From Epsilonproteobacteria bacterium tcs-49 (GTDB lineage Bacteria; Campylobacterota; Campylobacteria; Campylobacterales; Sulfurovaceae), in NCBI GenBank assembly GCA_002049495.1, contig LLYS01000002.1:175034-239033 (forward strand): DNA of 64,000 nucleotides. The letters are read 5' to 3'. Positions 35,478-44,902 of the stretch are shown piece by piece; within the stretch, counting starts at the first letter, position 1, and each line of letters begins with the position of its first letter. The notes below the pieces were generated by a model. The model searched no databases. It worked only from the letters and a program-made list of their open reading frames with translations, and was not told the DNA's origin. The position numbers and the translations under genes are program-made.

Positions 35478-35878
35478 ACCGGTTTTACGCAAAGATCACG
35501 GGGATCCAAAACAGCGGTAATTTGCACCTTGTGACTCTGGATTTCTCCGGGACGGTGCTTAAGATGATCTCGCTGGATCTTCCGCAAAAGGTATGTGAAG
35601 GAGCGGTGGCCGAACTCTCGGTCAAACCCTCCCACGTGGCCATCGCCAAGGATTTTAGCGGGGAGGTGAGCTACTCCAACCGTATCCCCGCACGTATCGA
35701 GGGGATCGAACGGGGGGAGCTGCTCAGTATCGTCACCCTCGATGCGGGGGAGGAAAGCTTTGAGAGTTTGATCACGACCGGCTCGCTGCTTCGGATGGAG
35801 CTAAAGCCGCGGCAGAGTGTAAAAGTTATGATAAAAGCGAGTGAACTCTCTTTGGTAAGGATTGTGGATGAGTATTGA
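35474..35878 (+). CDS. Stand-alone Mop/TOBE domain protein
   Basis: 134 residues composed of two TOBE-like beta segments ([19 protein letters not shown] and [20 protein letters not shown]). There is no signal peptide or ATPase part. Such proteins (molbindins) bind molybdate in the cytoplasm, for storage or delivery to cofactor synthesis. It lies between modA and modB with overlaps of 4 and 11 bases, so its output is coupled to the transporter. The domain usually ends ModC; here ModC also keeps a shorter TOBE region of its own. Confidence 0.8.
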   Translation: MNRFYAKITGIQNSGNLHLVTLDFSGTVLKMISLDLPQKVCEGAVAELSVKPSHVAIAKDFSGEVSYSNRIPARIEGIERGELLSIVTLDAGEESFESLITTGSLLRMELKPRQSVKVMIKASELSLVRIVDEY

Positions 35879-36554
35879 TTTTGAACCTTTTGTTATATCT
35901 TTTAAACTTGCGGGGATTACGACGGCGCTGCTGTTTTTCATCTCCCTACCGTTGAGTTGGTACCTTTCCCAGACCCGGTCGAAACTCAAACCCGTCATTG
36001 AGGCGGTTACGGCGCTTCCGATCGTACTGCCGCCCACGGTTTTGGGGTTTTATATCCTCTACGCCCTATCGTACAACTCTCCCGTGGGCGCGTTTTTCGA
36101 AGAGCAGCTAGGGATCAAACTGGTGTTTACCTTTACGGGGTTGGTGATCGCCAGCTGTTTTTACTCCCTGCCGTTTATGGTACAGCCCCTGCAAGCGGGG
36201 TTTGAAAGCGTGTCGAAAAATATGATCGAAGCGTCCTATATCAGCGGCAAAGGTAAAATGCAGACCCTGTTTCGCGTGGTTTTGCCAAATATAAAACCCT
36301 CCGTCATGACCGCTATTATCGTCACTTTCGCCCATACGGTGGGGGAGTTTGGCGTGGTTTTAATGGTCGGGGGCAGTATGCCCGGAGAGACTAAAGTCGC
36401 TTCGGTGGCGATCTATGAGTTTGTGGAGATTATGGATTACAAAGCGGCACACATCTATTCGGCGATCATGGTCGTTATTAGTTTTTTGGTGCTGCTGAGC
36501 GTGTATATCTTCAACTATAAGCATAAAAACCGTGTGTTTGGCGGTGCGAAATGA
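35868..36554 (+). CDS. modB: Molybdate ABC transporter permease ModB
   Basis: 228 residues from ATG 35868 (TAAGG 7 bases ahead), overlapping the Mop gene by 11 bases. About five helices with the EAA loop [20 protein letters not shown] and the family stretch [16 protein letters not shown]. Forms the membrane channel with ModC. Confidence 0.93.
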   Translation: MSIDFEPFVISFKLAGITTALLFFISLPLSWYLSQTRSKLKPVIEAVTALPIVLPPTVLGFYILYALSYNSPVGAFFEEQLGIKLVFTFTGLVIASCFYSLPFMVQPLQAGFESVSKNMIEASYISGKGKMQTLFRVVLPNIKPSVMTAIIVTFAHTVGEFGVVLMVGGSMPGETKVASVAIYEFVEIMDYKAAHIYSAIMVVISFLVLLSVYIFNYKHKNRVFGGAK

Positions 36555-37441
36555 TCGAGATCGATATTTGTAAACGGCTCCACGGCGCCTCGGGAGAGAT
36601 GGATTTGGAGGTAAAACTGGAGATCAAACAGGGAGCGTTCGTAGCCCTGGCCGGGGAATCGGGCAGCGGAAAAACGACGCTGCTTCGCATCCTGGCGGGA
36701 TTGGAAACGGTCGATAGCGGCGTGATCCGGGTAGGGGATAAAAAGTGGTTGGACGCGGGTTCCAAACGCGGGATCAACCTGCCCCCGCAAAAGCGAAAGA
36801 TCGGTTTTGTTTTTCAGGATTACGCCCTTTTCCCCAATATGAGCGTTTTGGGCAATCTGCTCTATGTGCGAAAGGATAAAAAGTTTGCCCAAAAGCTGCT
36901 GGAGCTTGTGGGGCTTTCGCAGCTGCAAGACAGGCTGCCCGCTGCGCTTTCGGGAGGGCAAAAACAGCGGGTGAGTTTGGCACGGGCGATGATGGGACGG
37001 CCCGAAATCCTGCTTTTGGACGAACCCCTCTCCGCACTCAACCCCGAACTCCGCGCAAAGTTGCAGCAAGATATTTTGAGTTTGCACGAAGCCTTTGGGA
37101 CGACGACGGTGATGGTCAGCCACGACCCCAGCGAAATGTATCGACTGGCGTCGCGGGTCGTGGTACTCAACCACGGCAAAGTCGTCAGAAACGGAGCGGC
37201 GAAGGAGGTGCTGCTGCACACCAGCGGCAGCCAAAAGTTTTCCTTTGAGGGGGAGCTTTTGGAAATCTATAAAGTCGATGTCTTGAACGTAGGCGTCGTC
37301 AGTATCGGCAATCAGCTCGTTGAGGTGGTCTTAGACAGCTCAGAGGCGTCGCAGCTGCGACCGGGAGATATCGTCAGCCTGGGAACAAAGGCGTTTGCGC
37401 CGCTGGTTTCCAAGGCACGGAAAAAAAGAATGAAACTCTAA
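36551..37441 (+). CDS. modC: Molybdate ABC transporter ATP-binding protein ModC
   Basis: 296 residues. Walker [11 protein letters not shown] near 34, Q-loop [14 protein letters not shown], signature [14 protein letters not shown], Walker [12 protein letters not shown], switch His [10 protein letters not shown]-terminal regulatory TOBE domain follows from about 220. It overlaps modB by 4 bases. Energises molybdate import; its TOBE part may allow trans-inhibition by cytoplasmic molybdate. Confidence 0.94.
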   Translation: MIEIDICKRLHGASGEMDLEVKLEIKQGAFVALAGESGSGKTTLLRILAGLETVDSGVIRVGDKKWLDAGSKRGINLPPQKRKIGFVFQDYALFPNMSVLGNLLYVRKDKKFAQKLLELVGLSQLQDRLPAALSGGQKQRVSLARAMMGRPEILLLDEPLSALNPELRAKLQQDILSLHEAFGTTTVMVSHDPSEMYRLASRVVVLNHGKVVRNGAAKEVLLHTSGSQKFSFEGELLEIYKVDVLNVGVVSIGNQLVEVVLDSSEASQLRPGDIVSLGTKAFAPLVSKARKKRMKL

Positions 37442-37451
37442 AGGAGGCGCG

Positions 37452-38300
37452 ATGTATACACTCAGTGATATGGAATTGGAAACATATATCAAAGAGGATC
37501 TTCCCTATCTGGATTTGACTACCCACCTGATCGGCAGGGGGCAACAGCCGGGACGGTTGGAGATTTTTACCCGAGAGGAGTTGGTGTTCGCTTGCGGCGA
37601 GGAGGCCCGACGCATCGGTGAACTGCTGGGCTGCGGCGTGGCGTTTTGCGCCGCTTCCGGGCAGAAAGTGCGGCAGGGGGAAACCCTTATAAAGCTGGAG
37701 GGAAGCAGTGAGCAGCTGCATCGGGCGTGGCGTCTGGTGCAGATCATGCTGGAGTATGCGTGCAAGATCGCTACCTATACGAAGCAGATGGACGATAGTG
37801 CCAAAGCGCACAACCCCCACTGCATGATCCTGACCACGCGCAAATCCTTTCCCTTCGCCAAACGTTTTTGCATCAAATCAGTACTTTGCGGCGGCGGGTA
37901 CCCCCACCGTACGGGGCTTTCGGAAACGGTACTGATCTTTGAACAGCACCGTGAACTCTACGGGAGCAACAAGGAGTTTCTTGCCGACCTGCCGCGGCTG
38001 CGAAAGGAAGCGCTGGAAAAGAGGGTGATCGTCGAATCCACAAGCGTGGAAGATGCCGTTGCGCTTTTGGATCACGGGGTCGAGGGGATACAGCTGGACA
38101 AACTCGGGGTCGAGGAGGTTGCAGCGGTTGTACGCCACCGCCAAAAGCATGGCTACGGCGCAAAAATCATGGCCGCCGGGGGGATCCACCGGGACAATGC
38201 GGGCGCATATGCCGCCGCGGGAGCGGACGGGCTCGTCACCAGCGCCCCCTACGGTGCCAAAATGGCGGACCTTGGGTCAAAGCTGGAGGTTACTCGGTAG
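37452..38300 (+). CDS. modD: ModD, molybdenum utilisation protein (QPRTase fold)
   Basis: 282 residues with the quinolinate phosphoribosyltransferase fold: N-terminal EDLPYLDLTTHLIG, EIFTREELVFACGEEA, TTRKSFPFAKRFCIKSVLCG with GGGYPHRTGLSETVLIF, and C-terminal IMAAGGIHRDNAGAYAAAGAD. ModD proteins differ from NadC in lacking the ordinary NAD role; they are found with mod genes but their reaction is not settled. The start follows modC by 10 bases. Its position at the end of mod genes and the TRKSFP motif favour ModD over NadC. Confidence 0.88.
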   Translation: MYTLSDMELETYIKEDLPYLDLTTHLIGRGQQPGRLEIFTREELVFACGEEARRIGELLGCGVAFCAASGQKVRQGETLIKLEGSSEQLHRAWRLVQIMLEYACKIATYTKQMDDSAKAHNPHCMILTTRKSFPFAKRFCIKSVLCGGGYPHRTGLSETVLIFEQHRELYGSNKEFLADLPRLRKEALEKRVIVESTSVEDAVALLDHGVEGIQLDKLGVEEVAAVVRHRQKHGYGAKIMAAGGIHRDNAGAYAAAGADGLVTSAPYGAKMADLGSKLEVTR

Positions 38301-38478
38301 CTTCGTGGATCGCTTGTTTACTCTCTTCGTAAGCGTCCTCGACCGCTTCTCCGGCCTCTTTAGCCGTACCGCTCACCGCTTCCCCGGCGGTTGACGTATC
38401 GGTTTTGATCCCCTCCCACGTCGCACAGCCGCTAAAAAACACAAGGGTACACGCGACCGACAGAAGTTTCCTTTTCAC
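38290..38478 (-). CDS. Small lipoprotein (entericidin-like)
   Basis: 62 residues from GTG 38478, with AAGGAG 5 to 6 bases upstream on this strand. The open frame extends 19 codons further but that segment covers the promoter. Signal peptide KRKLLSVACTLVFFSGC with the lipobox Cys at about 18; the rest is a helical Glu/Lys/Ala-rich chain (AGEAVSGTAKEAGEAVEDAY), as in entericidin/YajI-like small surface lipoproteins. It overlaps the end of modD convergently by 11 bases. The function is unknown. Confidence 0.75.
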   Translation of the reverse strand: MKRKLLSVACTLVFFSGCATWEGIKTDTSTAGEAVSGTAKEAGEAVEDAYEESKQAIHEATE

Positions 38479-38506
38479 GCTCTCTCCTTTTTGATAAATA
38501 GTGTAA

Positions 38507-38535
38507 AGTATACAATGAAGATGTGAAATCTTCAA
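38507..38535 (-). promoter_or_regulatory. Promoter of the small lipoprotein with overlapping inverted repeat
   Basis: On the minus strand TTGAAG (38535-38530), 17 bases, TATACT (38512-38507). A perfect repeat TGAAGAT-GTGAA-ATCTTCA (38516-38534) covers the spacer and most of the -35 box, as an operator would. Confidence 0.55.
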
Positions 38536-38614
38536 GGATTTATGCGACGATTAGCAAAAATAGAGAACACTATTTGTTATAATTATTTATAATAATATAA
38601 AAACAGGGGTTATA

Positions 38615-38659
38615 ATGGTGAGGGAGATGACGATATACCGGGCTTTATCGAGGATATGA
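38615..38659 (+). other. Upstream mini-ORF (14 codons) overlapping the PhnD-like start
   Basis: ATG 38615 with AGGGG 5 bases ahead, encoding MVREMTIYRALSRI. Its TGA (38657-38659) overlaps the ATG at 38656 in an ATGA junction. It may couple translation of the lipoprotein gene, whose own SD (GAGG) is poorly placed for 38656. Confidence 0.3.
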
Positions 38660-39546
38660 GGATGCTGCTGCGGATAGTGACGGCAACGTTTTTTATACTG
38701 CTATTTAGCGGCTGCGAAAAGCGGCAAAGCTACGAACCCACCGGGGAGAAGGTGGAGATCAAAACCTACAAAGTCGGTATCCATCCCTACCTCAACTCCA
38801 AAAAGATGTTTGACTCCTACGAACCCATTTTACGCTACCTTGAAAAGCGCCTCGGGGATGTGGAACTCAAGCTTGAAACCTCCGCTACCTACGCAAAATA
38901 CAATGAAAAACTCTATGCCGGAGAGTTCGCTCTGTCTTTACCCAATCCGTTTCAAACCTATAATGCGCTGCAAAAGGGGTACCGTGTTATTGCCAAGATG
39001 AAACCCGACAGCGTATTTCGCGGGATCATCGTAGCGCGTAAAGATGCCCGCTTGAAAAAGCCCGAACAGCTTATCGGCCAAAAGGTCAGCTTCCCCGCGC
39101 CGACGGCGCTGGCTGCGACGATGATGCCCCTTTTGTATCTGCAAGAACACGGGGTCGATGTCCATACCCAGCTAACCAAGCGCTTTGTCGGATCGCAGTA
39201 CTCTTCGATCCTTAACGCCTTTACCAAAGATACCGTTGCCGGGGCCACCTGGCCGCCCCCCTGGGAATCGTGGCGAAAAGAAAATCCCGAAAAAGCACGC
39301 CAGATGGAGGTGGTGTGGGAAACCAAACCGCTGATCAATAACGGCTTTATCGTGAAAAAAGAGTTCGATGCGAAACTTGCGGCGAAGCTGCAGCAACTCC
39401 TTGTGCAGCTGGATAGAACTTCCGAGGGTAAACGGCTGCTGGAAAACGCCGGCTTTGCCGGATTTGAGGTCGCGACGGATGCGGATTACGACGTGGTCAA
39501 AACCTTTTTGACCCGCTACGAGCAGGTCGTAGGAGAGAAGCGATGA
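38656..39546 (+). CDS. PhnD-like periplasmic phosphate/phosphonate-binding lipoprotein
   Basis: 296 residues (ATG 38662 is an alternative with GAGG 8 bases ahead). Lipobox LLFSGC (Cys17). The mature part follows the PhnD/PtxB fold: YKVGIHPYLNSKKMFDSYEP, ALSLPNPFQTYNAL, RGIIVARKDARLKKPEQLIG. No permease or ATPase gene is nearby. Instead it overlaps by 4 bases a membrane diguanylate cyclase with a periplasmic domain. A sensory role, handing ligand state to the cyclase, is the simplest reading. Ligand unknown; phosphate-like oxyanions are typical for the family. Confidence 0.82.
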   Translation: MRMLLRIVTATFFILLFSGCEKRQSYEPTGEKVEIKTYKVGIHPYLNSKKMFDSYEPILRYLEKRLGDVELKLETSATYAKYNEKLYAGEFALSLPNPFQTYNALQKGYRVIAKMKPDSVFRGIIVARKDARLKKPEQLIGQKVSFPAPTALAATMMPLLYLQEHGVDVHTQLTKRFVGSQYSSILNAFTKDTVAGATWPPPWESWRKENPEKARQMEVVWETKPLINNGFIVKKEFDAKLAAKLQQLLVQLDRTSEGKRLLENAGFAGFEVATDADYDVVKTFLTRYEQVVGEKR

Positions 39547-41231
39547 ATTTTATAACCCGTTACAAAGACAATATCACGACCAAGCTGGTGGTGAATATTA
39601 TCCTTATCCACGCGGTGCTGATGGTGATTATCGTGGTGGATATGCTGCAAAGGGAGCATAGCTTCATCCACGAACAGCTCGCACAGGAGGGCAAGGAGTT
39701 GACCTCCGTGATCGCTTCGGGGGTTTCGGTGGGGCTTTTAAATAATGATCTCGTGGCGCTGAATGAGTTGATCAAGGATATGGAGAGTATGCGGAACGTT
39801 TCCATGATCTTTGTGCTGGATCAAACGGGTAGAGTGCGTGCTTCACGGCCGGACAGCTATTTTAACATGCGTTTGAGCGACCCTTTGAGCAAGGAGTTGC
39901 TGCAACGGATACGGCAGGGGGAGAAAAACCTGGTCCAATCCCGGCATCACGGAGTGTTCGATACGCTCGCGAAGGTGCGGGTCGGGGAGCGTACGGTCGG
40001 GTATGTGCGGGTGATTATGGATACCAATCGTGTGGAAGCCCGCCTTGAGGAGGTGACGAAAAAAGGGGTGTTTTACATCATCTTCGCGATCATTCTCGGC
40101 GGCGTAATCGCCTATGCCAGTATACGCCAGTTGACCCGGCGTCTTGGGCGTATCACCGAAGCCGCCCGTGAAATCAGCCAAAAGAATTTTCACGTTACCT
40201 TGCCTACGAAGCAGGGGCAAAACGACGAGATCGCCATCGTGACCGACGCGTTTAACGTGATGATCGATTCGTTGGGGACGCATATGCGGGATCTGGAGGA
40301 TCGCGCCATGTACGATGCGTTGACGCGTCTGTATAACAGAAAAGCGTATGAGGAGCATCTGGGGCAGATGGTTTCAGCCTTTCACCGCTACGGGCACGGC
40401 TTTAGCTATCTGATGTTTGATATTGACGATTTTAAACATATCAACGATACCTACGGACACGGTACGGGGGATCGGGTTTTGGTGACGATAGCCAAACTGT
40501 GCAAAGAGATGGTGCGCATGAGTGACAGGGTCTACCGCATCGGCGGGGAAGAGTTTGTGATCCTCTTTGAGGAAACGAAACTGGCCGATGCGTACCAGGC
40601 GGCGGAAAAGGTGCGAACCGCCGTAGAGGAAGCGGTGATCGTAGAGGGGGAGAGGATCACCATCAGCGGCGGTTTGGCGGAGGTAAACAAAGACGATACT
40701 CCCTACAGCCTTTACGCCAGGGCGGATAATCTGCTTTACCAATCCAAACATACGGGTAAAAACAAGATCTCTACCGCTATCAAGTGCGACGTGAGCGTGC
40801 GGTGGTATGAACACAGGGCCAAAAAAACCCTTTTCATACGCATCAGCGGGACCCATCTGTGCAAGCACAGCTTTGAACGCAGTTACCTCGACGAAGAGTT
40901 TTTACACCTCTACGCAAACCAAAAGTTTGTCATCATCGATAACCGCGCCGTGGAGCTGGAAACCGAAGGGGCCAAGGAGGTGATCGCGGAAGTTCACGCG
41001 AAGTACGACGCTTATATGAGAAACCATAAAATCACTTTGGAGAAGGTGTTTGTCCTGATCAACTCTCCAAAAGCGATCGATGCGATCTATCCCTTTAAAA
41101 AGACGCTGAATATGTTGGGCGTTCCCGTTGCTTTCGTCGATAGCGATTACGATTTGATCGATGATGAGGTGGAGTTTGACGCAACCGCCTTTTTGCAGAT
41201 GGATGCGTCGCGGATGAGCCCGGAGAGTTAG
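39543..41231 (+). CDS. Membrane diguanylate cyclase with HAMP, GGDEF and an extra C-terminal domain
   Basis: 562 residues. TM1 about 15-35, periplasmic domain ~36-175, TM2 about 176-196, HAMP ~197-250, GGDEF domain ~255-412 with GGEEF at 334-338 and an inhibitory I-site RMSD at 325-328, five residues before it. [13 protein letters not shown] and [14 protein letters not shown] are intact, so it should make c-di-GMP and be product-inhibited. After 415 comes a ~145-residue C-terminal domain ([41 protein letters not shown]) that I do not recognise. It is co-translated with the PhnD-like protein. Confidence 0.9.
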   Translation: MNFITRYKDNITTKLVVNIILIHAVLMVIIVVDMLQREHSFIHEQLAQEGKELTSVIASGVSVGLLNNDLVALNELIKDMESMRNVSMIFVLDQTGRVRASRPDSYFNMRLSDPLSKELLQRIRQGEKNLVQSRHHGVFDTLAKVRVGERTVGYVRVIMDTNRVEARLEEVTKKGVFYIIFAIILGGVIAYASIRQLTRRLGRITEAAREISQKNFHVTLPTKQGQNDEIAIVTDAFNVMIDSLGTHMRDLEDRAMYDALTRLYNRKAYEEHLGQMVSAFHRYGHGFSYLMFDIDDFKHINDTYGHGTGDRVLVTIAKLCKEMVRMSDRVYRIGGEEFVILFEETKLADAYQAAEKVRTAVEEAVIVEGERITISGGLAEVNKDDTPYSLYARADNLLYQSKHTGKNKISTAIKCDVSVRWYEHRAKKTLFIRISGTHLCKHSFERSYLDEEFLHLYANQKFVIIDNRAVELETEGAKEVIAEVHAKYDAYMRNHKITLEKVFVLINSPKAIDAIYPFKKTLNMLGVPVAFVDSDYDLIDDEVEFDATAFLQMDASRMSPES

Positions 41232-43369
41232 CGGGCTTTATGCTCCTCCATGAGTTGGTTGAGGATGTCAAAGAGCCGGCGTGAACTCTTTTCCATACTC
41301 TCAAACGCCGCTTTGATCTCTTCGGCGTGGGGGGTTCGCTCCCCTGTTTTGATAAAGTCCATAACCCTGGAGACCTGTTCGTGAACGTTTTTGTGGGGTT
41401 CTTCGATAGAAGCGTAGATGGGCATTCCCGAAAAGTTTTGCTTCCCTGATCCCTGGGCGTACCACTTCCCGAAGCGGCACTCGCTGGAGTTAGAAACCTT
41501 GTAATCCCGGTCATTTTGAAAGACCGCGAGGTATCCGTTGGTCTTAAAGATCAAGTGGTCCAGTTTCGCCAGGGCGATGAAGAGTTCGTGGGTGACGGCT
41601 TCATTGCGCTGTTTGGTCTCTCTGGAGTTGTCGATCAGCTCGTTGAGGCTTTCGGTAAACTCGGTGAGTTTTTCCGAAGAGGTTGTGGTGTAGTGCTCGA
41701 TCTTCTCATTATTTTCAAGCATTTCGTCGGAGTTTTGGCGCAGCACGTTGATATTCATCTCCACCTCTTGAGTGGCTTTCTGGGTTTTTTCCGCCAGTTT
41801 GCGCACCTCGTCGGCGACGACGGCGAAACCGCGGCCATGCTCGCCCGCGCGGGCCGCTTCGATCGCCGCGTTAAGCGCAAGCAGATTGGTCTGATCGGAG
41901 ATATCTTTGATCAGTGAAATGACGTTACCGATCTCGTCGACGTTTTGATTGAGCTGCTGGGAGTTGTCTCTGGCCCCGTGGGTCATCTCTACGATATCGC
42001 CGATATTGTGTACGATCTCGTCGGTGTTTTGCTGTACCGTCTGGACGATCGTTTCCCCCTCCTGATTGACTTCATTGATGGCGGTAATACTTTCGATGTT
42101 GCCGTTGATATTTTGCTGCAGATCCTTTCCGTCGTGGATCACCCCGGCGATCAACTCATCAGACAGGGCGGTAAACAGGGAGGTACGCTCCAGGTTTTTC
42201 TTGGCATCCTCTTCGGCCGCGTGGGCGTTTTGGGCTTCATGCTTCGCGTCGGTGGCGATGGCCGTTACCTTGTCTAAGAAGGTGTTGAAACTTTGCGCCG
42301 CTTTGCCGATCTCGTCGTTGTTTTTTACCTCCAGGCGTTTGGTGAGGTCCATATCCCCTCTGGAAAGCTCCGTGGCGATATGGTCGAGATTTTTAATCGG
42401 AGCGATCACCGCTTTGTGGATCATAAAGACGATAAAGACCAGCAGCATGATATCGATAATACCGATGATAACAATCTGCGTAATCATTGTGGAAGTGGCG
42501 TCATTGACCGCTTGCTGGACCGATTGGACATCGGTGGCAAAAAGGGCGTACCCCAGGGTTTTGCCTTCAAAATCCTTCAGCGGCAGCGCTTTGCTGAAGT
42601 AGCGCTGGTCGATGACGTAATCTTTGTTGATCGCGTCTGTCAAACTGTAGTCGGCGGAAAAGACGTGGTTTAAAAAGTCTTTATCGATATTTTTTGAACT
42701 GGAAAGCAGATGCCCCTCTTTGGCTTTAAGATCCTTTGTCACCATAGAAGCGTAGCGCTTATCCAAAAAGTACAAAAAGTCGATGCCGCTTTTTTTGACG
42801 GCACTGCCAAAGCTGTTTAAACCGCCGTCAAAATCCAAAAGTCCCAGGAAACGGTCCCCGTCAAAGAGGGGAAACACACTTTTTAAGCGCAGGCTTTTCG
42901 CCGTCGCTTCCAGCGTGGTGATGGGCTTTTTGGTTTGGAGCACTTTCTGGTATGCTTTGGAGGAGCCGTAGCTTTGCCCGAAACTATCGGGATCCCACGA
43001 CTTGAAATAGGAGTTTAGCTCTGTGTCGACGATGTGGACGTTTACCTTTTTAAAGGGCGTATTCTCCCGGTACAATTTGCCCACGTCGGCGATGATCTCT
43101 TTGAGCTTGTCCCGGTTCCCCTCGGCAACGGCGCCGATGATATCTTTGTTTTTCGCAAGCTGCATTGCGTTGGTCAGCCACACCTTCGACTTGGACTGTT
43201 CCAGGTCACTCAGCGTAATCTCAAACTGTTTTTCCTCTTTGAGGTACGCATCCTTTTGCATATCCTGCAGTGACATCCACCCGGTCACGCCAACGATCAA
43301 AAAGCCGACAAAAACGGCGATGATCAGCGGCATATGAACCTTGGTGGCAATGGACATATTTCGAAACAT
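41228..43369 (-). CDS. Methyl-accepting chemotaxis protein with Cache and CZB domains
   Basis: 713 residues. TM1 about 12-32, a large periplasmic Cache-type sensor (~35-300; [19 protein letters not shown]), TM2 about 303-323, HAMP, signalling hairpin tip [20 protein letters not shown], and a C-terminal zinc-binding CZB domain with its 3-His/1-Cys set ([30 protein letters not shown]). CZB domains sense cytoplasmic zinc or hypochlorite and also regulate cyclases. It lies convergent with the diguanylate cyclase (4-base overlap) and divergent from the EAL gene. Confidence 0.92.
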   Translation of the reverse strand: MFRNMSIATKVHMPLIIAVFVGFLIVGVTGWMSLQDMQKDAYLKEEKQFEITLSDLEQSKSKVWLTNAMQLAKNKDIIGAVAEGNRDKLKEIIADVGKLYRENTPFKKVNVHIVDTELNSYFKSWDPDSFGQSYGSSKAYQKVLQTKKPITTLEATAKSLRLKSVFPLFDGDRFLGLLDFDGGLNSFGSAVKKSGIDFLYFLDKRYASMVTKDLKAKEGHLLSSSKNIDKDFLNHVFSADYSLTDAINKDYVIDQRYFSKALPLKDFEGKTLGYALFATDVQSVQQAVNDATSTMITQIVIIGIIDIMLLVFIVFMIHKAVIAPIKNLDHIATELSRGDMDLTKRLEVKNNDEIGKAAQSFNTFLDKVTAIATDAKHEAQNAHAAEEDAKKNLERTSLFTALSDELIAGVIHDGKDLQQNINGNIESITAINEVNQEGETIVQTVQQNTDEIVHNIGDIVEMTHGARDNSQQLNQNVDEIGNVISLIKDISDQTNLLALNAAIEAARAGEHGRGFAVVADEVRKLAEKTQKATQEVEMNINVLRQNSDEMLENNEKIEHYTTTSSEKLTEFTESLNELIDNSRETKQRNEAVTHELFIALAKLDHLIFKTNGYLAVFQNDRDYKVSNSSECRFGKWYAQGSGKQNFSGMPIYASIEEPHKNVHEQVSRVMDFIKTGERTPHAEEIKAAFESMEKSSRRLFDILNQLMEEHKAR

Positions 43370-43670
43370 AAAACTCCCCTTGAAACTAGATAATAATTCA
43401 TTATAAGATTTACTTAATTAGTGTCCGTTGAACAGTCGGGATTAAAATTTCGGCATCAGGTATATATGCGTTTTCATTAAAAAAGGTATTAAAAATGAGA
43501 CCCGATTCTATTTTATGGTGAATGGGTATTGCAAAACAGTTGCGCGGGCGTGAAAAAGATGCCGCATCGGGACGCAAAAAAACCTTATGAATATACTTTA
43601 TAGCACTATCAAACCTAGCAGGAATGCTATACAATGGAGTATGAAGATTTATAGCATACAGGGGGAAAAG
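43370..43670. other. Intergenic region between divergent chemoreceptor and EAL genes
   Basis: About 300 bases without a supported gene. Contents: TATAAT for the minus strand (complement of 43400-43405), a plausible -10 box for the chemoreceptor; AT-rich sequence; and near the EAL gene an 8-bp inverted repeat ATGCTATA (43624-43631) / TATAGCAT (43650-43657), with a further TATAGCA at 43601-43607. An open minus-strand frame (43410-43634, 74 codons) has no likeness to any family I know. Confidence 0.4.
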
Positions 43671-44741
43671 ATGAGTGGATGCAACAGATGTATGGAGAGG
43701 TTTGAGATCGGGGCGGAGAAAGGAGAGATCTACTTTCTTTCCGATATCGAAGAGTTGGTTGCTAAAACCGAACGGTTTTTACAGAAGCTGCTGCTTCATC
43801 CCGGATATAAGCAGGGACTGCTGCAACTTGAGGCGGCAAATTGCCAAGCCTTTTTTATAGAAAATCTCGATGCGATGAAAAGCAACTTCAGTAGCCTGGA
43901 GCGGGAGGAGTTAAAGGTTTATATCCGGCAGGGGGAGCAAACCCTGGATTTCAAAGCGCTGCTTGCGGCAAAACCTCTGCAGCGTCACATCAATTTTTTC
44001 GACGACAGGGATTTTTTTGATATCGTCAACAATGAATCCCTGACGGCACACTTCCAACCTATCGTAGAGGTGAAAAACGGCACTATCTACGGATATGAAA
44101 CCCTCGCCAGGGGGGTACGTGCAGACGGCCGCCTCATGTATCCGGACCAACTTTTTGCAAAATCCAAAAGAAACGATCAGGATTTTAAGCTTGACAGGTT
44201 GTGCAGGGAATCCGCATTGAAAACGGCGGCGACGAAGAAGATCGACCAAAAGGTTTTTATCAACTTTATCCCCACCTCGATCTACGATCCCGAGTTTTGC
44301 CTCAAATCCACGGAAAAGTGGGCAAAACAGTTGGAGTTTGACCCCTCCGGGATCGTTTTTGAGGTGGTAGAGACCGAGAGGGTAGAGGATAAAGGGCATC
44401 TGAAAACGATTCTGCAGTATTATCGTCAAAAGGGATTTCAGGTAGCGCTGGATGATGTGGGGGAGGGGTATTCGAGTTTGAATATGCTCATCGAACTGCA
44501 GCCCGATATCATCAAGATAGATCGCAAAATTATCGACGGTATCGATAAAAACGAGATGAAACGCTCAGCCTACAAAGCACTCTACAATCTTGCCCGGGAG
44601 CACGGTATCACGGTGTTGGCCGAGGGGATAGAAACGCCCTATGAATTGGAGGTTATTAAAAATATCGGGGTAGATTTGGCGCAGGGGTATTATTTTGCAA
44701 AACCCAGCAGTGAACCGGTGCGGAAACTTGCATTGCTATAA
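43671..44741 (+). CDS. EAL-domain c-di-GMP phosphodiesterase
   Basis: 356 residues from ATG 43671 (AGGGGG 5 bases or so ahead). The first ~130 residues are a soluble region beginning with a Cys pair (SGCNRCMERFEIG) and with no membrane segment. The EAL domain keeps all catalytic residues in order: ETLARG (as EAL), FINFIPTSIY (Asn), FEVVETERV (Glu), LDDVGEGYSSL (Asp-Asp), IIKIDRK (Lys), LAEGIET (Glu) and QGYYFAKP (Gln). It should degrade c-di-GMP to pGpG in the cytoplasm. The N-terminal Cys pair could bind a metal. Its neighbours are a chemoreceptor and a cyclase. Confidence 0.9.
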   Translation: MSGCNRCMERFEIGAEKGEIYFLSDIEELVAKTERFLQKLLLHPGYKQGLLQLEAANCQAFFIENLDAMKSNFSSLEREELKVYIRQGEQTLDFKALLAAKPLQRHINFFDDRDFFDIVNNESLTAHFQPIVEVKNGTIYGYETLARGVRADGRLMYPDQLFAKSKRNDQDFKLDRLCRESALKTAATKKIDQKVFINFIPTSIYDPEFCLKSTEKWAKQLEFDPSGIVFEVVETERVEDKGHLKTILQYYRQKGFQVALDDVGEGYSSLNMLIELQPDIIKIDRKIIDGIDKNEMKRSAYKALYNLAREHGITVLAEGIETPYELEVIKNIGVDLAQGYYFAKPSSEPVRKLALL

Positions 44742-44776
44742 AGGATATTGATGAAAATCTGTAGGGATCAAAGAGA

Positions 44777-44852
44777 TGGTGGAGTGTACCGGGTTCGAAC
44801 CGGTGACCTCAACGCTGCCAGCGTTGCGCTCTCCCAGCTGAGCTAACACCCC
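44777..44852 (-). tRNA. tRNA-Ala (GGC)
   Basis: On the minus strand a full cloverleaf: acceptor GGGGTGT/ACACTCC, D-arm GCTC..GAGC, anticodon stem CAACG/CGTTG with loop CTGGCAG (anticodon GGC), T-arm ACCGG-TTCGAAC-CCGGT, A73, and encoded CCA at 44779-44777. It reads GCC/GCU alanine codons. It stands alone between the EAL gene and a membrane-protein gene. Confidence 0.96.
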
Positions 44853-44902
44853 GTCAAAAGACGGTAAAATTATAGCAGAATTTTTTTTAAATAGGAATAC
44901 AG

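Noticed and set aside
43410..43634. 74-codon minus-strand frame before the EAL gene
   Set aside because: No SD, no likeness to known proteins, and it covers probable promoter elements.
44777..44852. tRNA-Ala as an integration site for a mobile island
   Set aside because: No integrase gene or repeated tRNA 3' end was found on either side.
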